From: Pleurotus djamor
Lineage: Eukaryota > Basidiomycota > Agaricomycetes > Agaricales > Pleurotaceae
Length of the DNA: 64,000 nucleotides
Reading direction: 5' to 3'
Assembly: GCA_029747585.1 (NCBI GenBank)
Contig: JAPEVF010000170.1
Coordinates: 1-64,000 of the forward strand
Positions 58,600 to 64,000 of this stretch are shown piece after piece; the first letter of the stretch is position 1, and the number at the start of each line of letters is the position of its first letter. Under the pieces are notes generated by a model that saw only the letters and a program-made list of their open reading frames with translations, was not told the origin of the DNA and did not search any database. A program made the translations under genes and the position numbers.

Positions 58600-61500
58600 C
58601 TACACAACTTCTTCCCGTAGTTCTTGATCAGTGTCTCCATCATCCGAATCCAAAGGCTGAACCTCTTCCTCATCGGCCCACGGCGCCTCCTCCTCATTGA
58701 ACCTGTCCACATCAAAGACAGTAGCTGTTCCACCACCCGCTACCACAAGGTCCAATCCCTCAAATGAGAACGCGAGAAGCTGAACCGAATGCTCGACTTT
58801 CAAATCCATTAAGGGTGTCCACGTCTTGCAGCACCATACTGTGACATGGGCTTGTTCAGAAGAAGCTAATGCCAATCCATCCCGACGGAAAGCCAAAGCG
58901 TGGATATCCTTGTGAGGGGTGGAGACTGTATGGAGAACATCGGGGCTGTCGAACTTCCAAACCTTCATGACACCTGATGGCGATCCGCCCGCGATGAGTG
59001 CTGTAGCATGACAAGACGTAAGGGGAGAAACCTCAAGCGAATCGTCGAAGTTGATCTGGGATCCGTCCCGGAAATTGGACAAGGCGACTCCTGAGCTGCT
59101 GCCAGAGACAATCGTGTCCATATCGTGACTGAGAAGGTGGCGGATGGGATATGTGGAGCATTGTCGGGTGTGAGGCTTTCGTGTACGTCGATCGAAAAGG
59201 TGGATGAAACCGTTGATAGTCCCGAAGGCGATGTAATGATTATCATCGGAGATAGAAAGCACGGAAATATCACCGTGATCACATCCTTCGCCAATGATAT
59301 ACGGAATCTGGTCGACCGACATTTGTGTCCGTACTTCAAATACTGTCCTATTTCAATCAATTCGCCACCCCGTTGTGACTGTGACGGCCCAAATCTGGGG
59401 GGCGATTCGTCAGTTTCGCCCAAGGACCGTGACAAGGGGGTATTTTCGTCAACTTACCTATATATCTCAGGTGAACCAAGGCCAGAACAAGGCTTTTTTG
59501 GCTTGAATAGCAGAGTAAACTGGCGGGTATCTCCTCAAAGCGCCGAAAGAAGAAGAAAAGCCGCAATCCTGAATATTTTCGAAATTTTTGGCGATTTTCC
59601 GCTGATTTTCTCTGGAAAAGCATTCGTCAGTTGCCTCTGTGACCCGTGACATGGGCAAAAATTCGTCAGTTTGGGGGGGCCTTGTGACGCGTGACTGACG
59701 AATTGAATGAAATGCAACAGTACAGTAGCAAGACGCGTGGATTTCGATGCCACGACGAGCAAGGATCCGTCGGGTGAGAATGCTTGGAAGTCACAGACGA
59801 TATTGCTTCTCGACGTTACATGGTCAGCGTTTCTTCGTGGGTCATCAAGGCGTGTAACGTAATAGATAAGTATGCCTTGGAGCTGCTTGGAATCAACTGT
59901 GGCGGGGGCGTGGGAGCGGCTAGTTTGAAAAGACAGTGGGACATTGTCATCCAGGAAGAGTTGTAGCCCTGACGGCGGAAGGGATACCCCGTGGATGTGC
60001 ACTGGTTGATTTGCATTGTAGAATTCATGCCCGGATATTTTGGCTGAAAAGGATATGATATTCATTTACATCGTTGAAGTCGCTTCAACATGGTCAAGAA
60101 CAAGACTTACGATGGCCGAATTTTTCAAATATTCCGTTTTGATCCAACGAACAAGTCTGCCGAACCATCGAGGACCATTTCTTGATGGCCAGGGTGTTGA
60201 GGACCCGCTCCTCGGGTGGTATGGTTGGCGCGAAAGCAAGAAGGTGTCCCAATATATTTAAACACTGTGTATCTTGATTATCCAGCTCAGGATAGTAGTT
60301 GATGGCATTGATGGCTTGCAAGATCACGTTGGATAGTCCATGAAACTCACGCACTGTGGACAGATAAGCATCTAAACATATTCCGTCAGTTAATTTTAGA
60401 ACGAAGGAGGTAATGCCAAAGAACTAACCATCGTTTGTGTATGTTCGGAGAGTTGCTATTGACGTTGCAATTGACAAGGAATTTTTTCTGTCTTTATAAG
60501 CATTCATCAACGCGCTGAGGGTTTTGATAAGAGTCTCAACTAAGTCCTCTGCTACCAGGCGCGAAAAATGCGAAGGGTTTCCCTCATCAAGCTGGGCCTC
60601 AGCATCCTTTTCGTCGAGCCCATCTACATCGAAGACGGCAACACACCCAACACCCGCTACCGCAAGGTCCATTCCATTGAATGAGAACGTGAGAGACGAG
60701 ACTGAATAATCAACATTGAACTCCAGCAGGGGCATCCACGCCGTCTTGCAGCACCACACTGTGATGTTCCCAGACAGTTCAGATGAGGCAAGTGCCAGTC
60801 CATCTCGTCGGAACGCCAAGGCGTGGAAGTCCTTGCGATAGTTGTGGACCGCCTGGAAAACGTTGGGGCTGTCAACTTTCCAAACGCGCAAGGCACCCGA
60901 TGCCGATGCCGCAATAAGTGATGCAGAATAACAAGACGCGAGTGCAGAGACTCGCAGCAAATGGTCGAAGTTGATCTGCGACTCATCCCGGAAATTGAAC
61001 AAGACGACTCCTGAGCGGTTGCCAGAGACAATCGTATCGATGTCGTGGCTGAGAAGATGGTGTATGGGGAATGTGGAGCACTGTCGTGTGCGACTTTTTC
61101 GTGTGCGTCGATCAAACAGGCGGACAAATCCATTGTTGGTCCCAAAGACAATATGATGATTATCATCGGAGACGCAAATTGTGGAGACGTCACCGAGATC
61201 AAGTTCTTCATCCATGGGATGTGGGATGTGGTCAACCAACCCTCCTTTCCGGGCTGCAAAGATGGTACATAGGCGCGTGGCCTTTGATGCCGCAATGAAT
61301 AAGGACCCATCAGGCGAGAACGCGCAGAAGTCGCAGACGAGATTGGTTGTTGGTAGCGCAGATTCATCATTGATTCCGATTCGTGGATTATTCGTGTCTG
61401 TGTAGTAATAGACAAGATCACCTTGTAGTGGTTGGGAATGCACGATGGCGCTGGTGTCAATGCCTGAGGACCTAGCTTGCAGGGACACTGGTCGCCGGGA

Positions 61501-62237
61501 ATCCTGAAAGAATTGTAGCCCAGTTGACAGAAGGGAGACAGCGTGAATGCGTGCTGGGGCACCGTTGACAGTGAAGACGAAATGAGAGGTTAAATGAGCT
61601 GAAAAAAGATGTAATATTCAATGTCACCGTTGAGATAAGTCCCATATGGTCAAGGATGAGACTTACGATTGCCGAATTTATGAAATATCATGTTGAGATC
61701 CATGGAGCAAGCCCGGCGAACCTCTGAGGACCATGCCTTGATGTTCAGGGTGGTCAAGGTTCGCTTCTCTTGCGGAATGGATGGGGCGTAAGCTAGGAGG
61801 CGTCCTAAGATATCCAAATGACAATTTGTGTCTCCCAACCTAGGACAGTGGTTGATAGTATGAATGGCGAGTAAGATTAGATTGATCAGCCCATGAGACT
61901 CAAGCGTCGAGGATAGCTGAGTACCTAGAAAGGCAGTTAGTTGAGGTCGACTAGGGTACTGATGAAGGAGCTGACTATTACGCAAGGATTTACGTAGAGT
62001 TGCTATTGACTTGGAAATGGCGATAAGATCTTTCTTGTCTCTGTAAGCACCTATCAACGCTTTGAGGGTATGCGTGAGAGTCTCAGCAGAGTCTTCTTCG
62101 ATCAGCCGTGAATAATTTGAAGGGTCTCCTTTAAGTAGCTCCTCCCAGCCAGGCACATCTACAGGTGGGTCTGCTGCAGGAATGTATGGGGCATCCCCTT
62201 CCCCATAGCCATAGCGCGGTTCATAGGTGTCGAACAC
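58600..62237 (-). CDS. two-module [helical + WD40-like propeller] protein
   Basis: A long minus-strand gene built of two homologous modules. Module 1 (62237 to about 60640): helical region with YSRLIEEDSAETLTHTLKAL and LIAISKSIATLRKSL, then HTINHCPRLGD and SIPQEKRTLTTLNIKAWSSE; then a propeller with LVCDFCAFSPDGSLFIAASK, FVRLFDRRTRKSRTRQCSTF, ALAFRRDGLALASSELSGNI and AVFDVDGLDEKDAEAQ. Without a break module 2 begins (HFSRLVAEDLVETLIKTLSA to the stop at 58600), repeating every block (AFAPTIPPEERVLNTLAIKK, CDFQAFSPDGSLLVVASK, LFDRRTRKPHTRQCSTY, TATVFDVDRFNEEEAPWADE). The intron before each propeller lies at the same place and phase (FG[NH]R|P). I recognise no named family beyond a WD40-like propeller. 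Frame remains open upstream of the first ATG to the LTR, so the N-terminus may be truncated. Confidence 0.65.
59348..59718 (-). mobile_element. TIR-bounded insertion coinciding with a predicted intron
   Basis: A segment absent from the homologous position of module 1. Its ends are imperfect inverted repeats: ATTTCAATCAATTCGCCA from 59350 on the plus strand and ATTTCATTCAATTCGTCA from 59713 on the minus strand. Inside, the word ATTCGTCAGTT recurs (about 59403, 59622, 59661; variants near 59446 and, inverted, 59691). On the minus strand a donor GTTGCA at 59718 and an acceptor AATAG at 59348 remove it and restore the reading frame (RLATVL joined to TVFEVRTQMSVDQ). It is 371 bp, far longer than the usual introns here. 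The element type is unnamed; splicing is inferred. Confidence 0.6.
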
Positions 62238-62294
62238 AGACTTGTGGACAAGTTGCCCGCGTTGAATCTTCCGCCCCTTCCCTCTATGAGGCCT
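62238..62294. other. short stretch between propeller gene and LTR
   Basis: Open in the frame of the propeller gene on the minus strand (reading PHRGKGRKIQRGQLVHKSV up to the ATG), with no stop before the LTR edge. The five bases next to the LTR (GGCCT on the plus strand, 62290-62294) are the candidate target-site duplication. Confidence 0.5.
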
Positions 62295-62590
62295 TGTTGA
62301 GCAGCAGGATAGCTACAAGCCATAAAGGCGAGCACTGCGCTAGGCGAGAGACCAATCTATTCACCTGAGGTTGTATAGCACACGAGTAGTAGGTAGAACG
62401 AGTGTTAGATATTCCCTAGATACATACAGGCTTTATATACTACGAGTGACTACTAAATATGGACTAAGGAATGTGTGAGGTGTCGAACTAGACACCATGT
62501 GAAGTGTCGCACTAAGCGACATGAAACCATGCGTGACGTCGACCTAGAACTAGTGTGTCGACGTGGCGATTGAGAGGTGCATGCGCAACA
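62295..62590 (-). repeat. 3' long terminal repeat of a Ty1/copia element
   Basis: A 296-bp block that begins TGTTG and ends CAACA on either strand, the short inverted termini of retrotransposon LTRs. It lies directly after the stop of the minus-strand pol gene. It contains short tandem-like words (tgtcgcac, tgtcgaac, gtgtcgacgtggc). The partner 5' LTR should lie beyond the right edge of the window. Confidence 0.85.
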
Positions 62591-62602
62591 CTCCCCCTCG
62601 CT
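62591..62602 (-). promoter_or_regulatory. polypurine tract of the copia element
   Basis: On the minus strand AGCGAGGGGGAG sits exactly between the pol stop codon (which it overlaps) and the LTR start TGTTGCGC, the standard place of the plus-strand priming site in LTR retrotransposons. Confidence 0.8.
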
Positions 62603-64000
62603 AAGAAATCCCTTTGAATTTCGAAGCGGATGCTGCAGAATTGAAGAATTGAATTCCAAGCATGGACCGGAACAGGGTGAATTTAACCCATCCCAGATTT
62701 TTGGTGAACATATCAGCGGGGTTTTCAGCACCACTGATGAAGAAGCATTCAACATCTCCAGATTCAATGTGGTCACGAATGTAATGATATTGGAGATCGA
62801 TGTGTTTCGTTCTTCCTTCAGAAACAGGGTTAGATGCAATGAAGATTGACCCTTGGTTGTCACCACAAATTGGTACAGGACCAAGATCCATTCCGATCTC
62901 AGAGAGTAGGTTCTTTGTCCACATAATCTGACGACAAGTGTCAGAGAGTGCCATATATTTGGCTTCGGTTGAGGACAGAGCAGGTGTTCTCTGAGCGTGA
63001 GATTGCCAGGATATAATACCACCAGCGAGTTTTACAAGGTACCCAGTTGTAGATATCGGACTTGTCCAGTCTGAATCGGTGAAAGCGATTAAGCCTCCTT
63101 CCTGATTCGATCCGTCATAGCAGACAGAGTAGTGCTGTGTTCCTGCTAGATATCGCACCACATATAGTGCTTTATCCAAATGTTCTTTGGACGGATTGGC
63201 AGAGTGCTGGGACAGTTTGACAACAGCGTAGGCAATATCTGGACGTGTGCCAAGCATGATGTACAAAAGAGATCCAATAACTTGTTGGAACCTTGAACGA
63301 AGCCCTGGGTCGACTGGGCCTTTGTGAGGCTCTGGTCGGTATCCAGTGGGTAGCGGAGTACGGGCGGTATTGCAGTTCTCAAGGTTAAAACGCCTGATAA
63401 CTTTTTGCAAATAAGTCTCTTGATCAAGATAGATCTTGGGACCTTTCCTCAGAATTCGCATACGAAGGAACTCTTTGGCTTCACCCAAGTCACGACATTC
63501 CCATCGCTTCATGAACGCGGCTTTTAGTTTAAGAACAAGCTGCCGGTCGGAGCCACAGAACAATGCATCGTCAACGTAGATGATTGCGATCACCACAGAT
63601 CTGTTAGGATGTGTGTAGATAAATAGACCGCTATCAGACTTTGCACGTTTGAATCCAAGTTGTTCCATTGACTTGGAGAGCTCTTTCCACCAGGAAAGCG
63701 CTGCTTGTTTGAGTCCATATAGGGCTCGCCATAGACGGAAAACAAAGTCTTTCTTGTCTTGGGCATGAAAGCCTTCAGGTTGCTCCATGTAGATCTCCTC
63801 ATCGAGTTTACCGTAAAGGAAGGCGGTTTTTATGTCCAAACCTTCCAAGTGCCATCCCTCTACTGCGGCTAGCGCAAGTATCATACGGAATGTTTCATAT
63901 CGCACTACAGGGGAAAAGATCTCATTGAAATCGATTCCTTCTCTTTGAGAGAAACCTTTCGCAACTAGTCGTGCCTTCTTACGGCCATCTGACTTGATGT
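62601..64000 (-). CDS. Ty1/copia pol, reverse transcriptase and RNase H (5' part outside window)
   Basis: An uninterrupted frame from the right edge to the stop at 62601-62603. It enters the window within the RT domain: GRKKARLVAKGFSQREGIDF, FSPVVRYETFRMILALAAVE, LDIKTAFLYGKLDEEIYMEQ, GLKQAALSWWKEL, and the catalytic IIYVDDALFCG. Then come IGSLLYIMLGTRPDIAYAV, and RNase H blocks GLIAFTDSDWTSP, LSSTEAKYMALSDTCRQIMW and HIESGDVECFFISGAENPAD. No stop or frameshift is seen over about 465 codons, so the copy may be young. Integrase and gag should lie to the right of the window. Confidence 0.95.
   Translation of the reverse strand, partial: IKSDGRKKARLVAKGFSQREGIDFNEIFSPVVRYETFRMILALAAVEGWHLEGLDIKTAFLYGKLDEEIYMEQPEGFHAQDKKDFVFRLWRALYGLKQAALSWWKELSKSMEQLGFKRAKSDSGLFIYTHPNRSVVIAIIYVDDALFCGSDRQLVLKLKAAFMKRWECRDLGEAKEFLRMRILRKGPKIYLDQETYLQKVIRRFNLENCNTARTPLPTGYRPEPHKGPVDPGLRSRFQQVIGSLLYIMLGTRPDIAYAVVKLSQHSANPSKEHLDKALYVVRYLAGTQHYSVCYDGSNQEGGLIAFTDSDWTSPISTTGYLVKLAGGIISWQSHAQRTPALSSTEAKYMALSDTCRQIMWTKNLLSEIGMDLGPVPICGDNQGSIFIASNPVSEGRTKHIDLQYHYIRDHIESGDVECFFISGAENPADMFTKNLGWVKFTLFRSMLGIQFFNSAASASKFKGIS

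Overview
The window is nuclear DNA of a filamentous basidiomycete, most likely an Agaricomycete. Genes are dense, carry many short (about 45-70 bp) GT-AG introns, and encode proteins whose wording is typical of mushroom-forming fungi. Scattered N bases and a few single-base frameshifts inside essential genes show that this is draft consensus sequence.

Left third (0-26 kb): an N-terminal cytochrome P450 fragment abuts a 3'-truncated SEC10 exocyst gene at an abrupt junction. Three ribosome-production genes follow in about 12 kb: RIX1 (60S maturation), an RRN11-like Pol I initiation factor and RPA190 (largest Pol I subunit). Between them lie a LAA2-like AP-1 accessory protein and a small secreted protein with three copies of a YA[VI]DYLP peptide. 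Next come a CDK-site-rich orphan protein, LCL2, a four-helix membrane protein and a secreted PEBP-family protein. A splicing group follows: SF3B6, then FAL1/eIF4A3 and SF3A3 as a divergent pair with 104 bp between their start codons.

Middle (26-47 kb): a synaptojanin-type phosphoinositide phosphatase (SAC plus 5-phosphatase), an unrecognised membrane gene, SVP26/TEX261, the ESCRT-III subunit DID2/CHMP1, a long Ser-rich conserved protein, PEX14, glycogen branching enzyme and an M28 glutamate-carboxypeptidase-like membrane peptidase. This is ordinary housekeeping sequence with a strong membrane-traffic flavour.

Right part (47-64 kb): accessory and disturbed. A membrane gene stops abruptly at an N. 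A diverged direct duplication of about 0.6 kb flanks a mid2-like single-pass protein gene. A 476-bp near-perfect inverted repeat is built on a TTTTCC/GGAAAA theme. Three sites share a CRE-like element plus TTTAGCGCC. A BTB gene stands alone among decayed sequence. Last is a gene with two tandem [helical + beta-propeller] modules; one module contains a TIR-bounded insertion that coincides with a predicted intron. A Ty1/copia retrotransposon (LTR plus intact RT/RNase H, running off the right edge) ends 57 bp upstream of that gene's first ATG.

The most unusual items are the repeat-peptide secreted protein (7.7-8.4 kb), the hairpin element (51.3-51.8 kb), the intron-coincident insertion (59.35-59.72 kb) in the duplicated propeller gene, and the shared promoter-like cassette (53.4, 55.7 and 57.2 kb).
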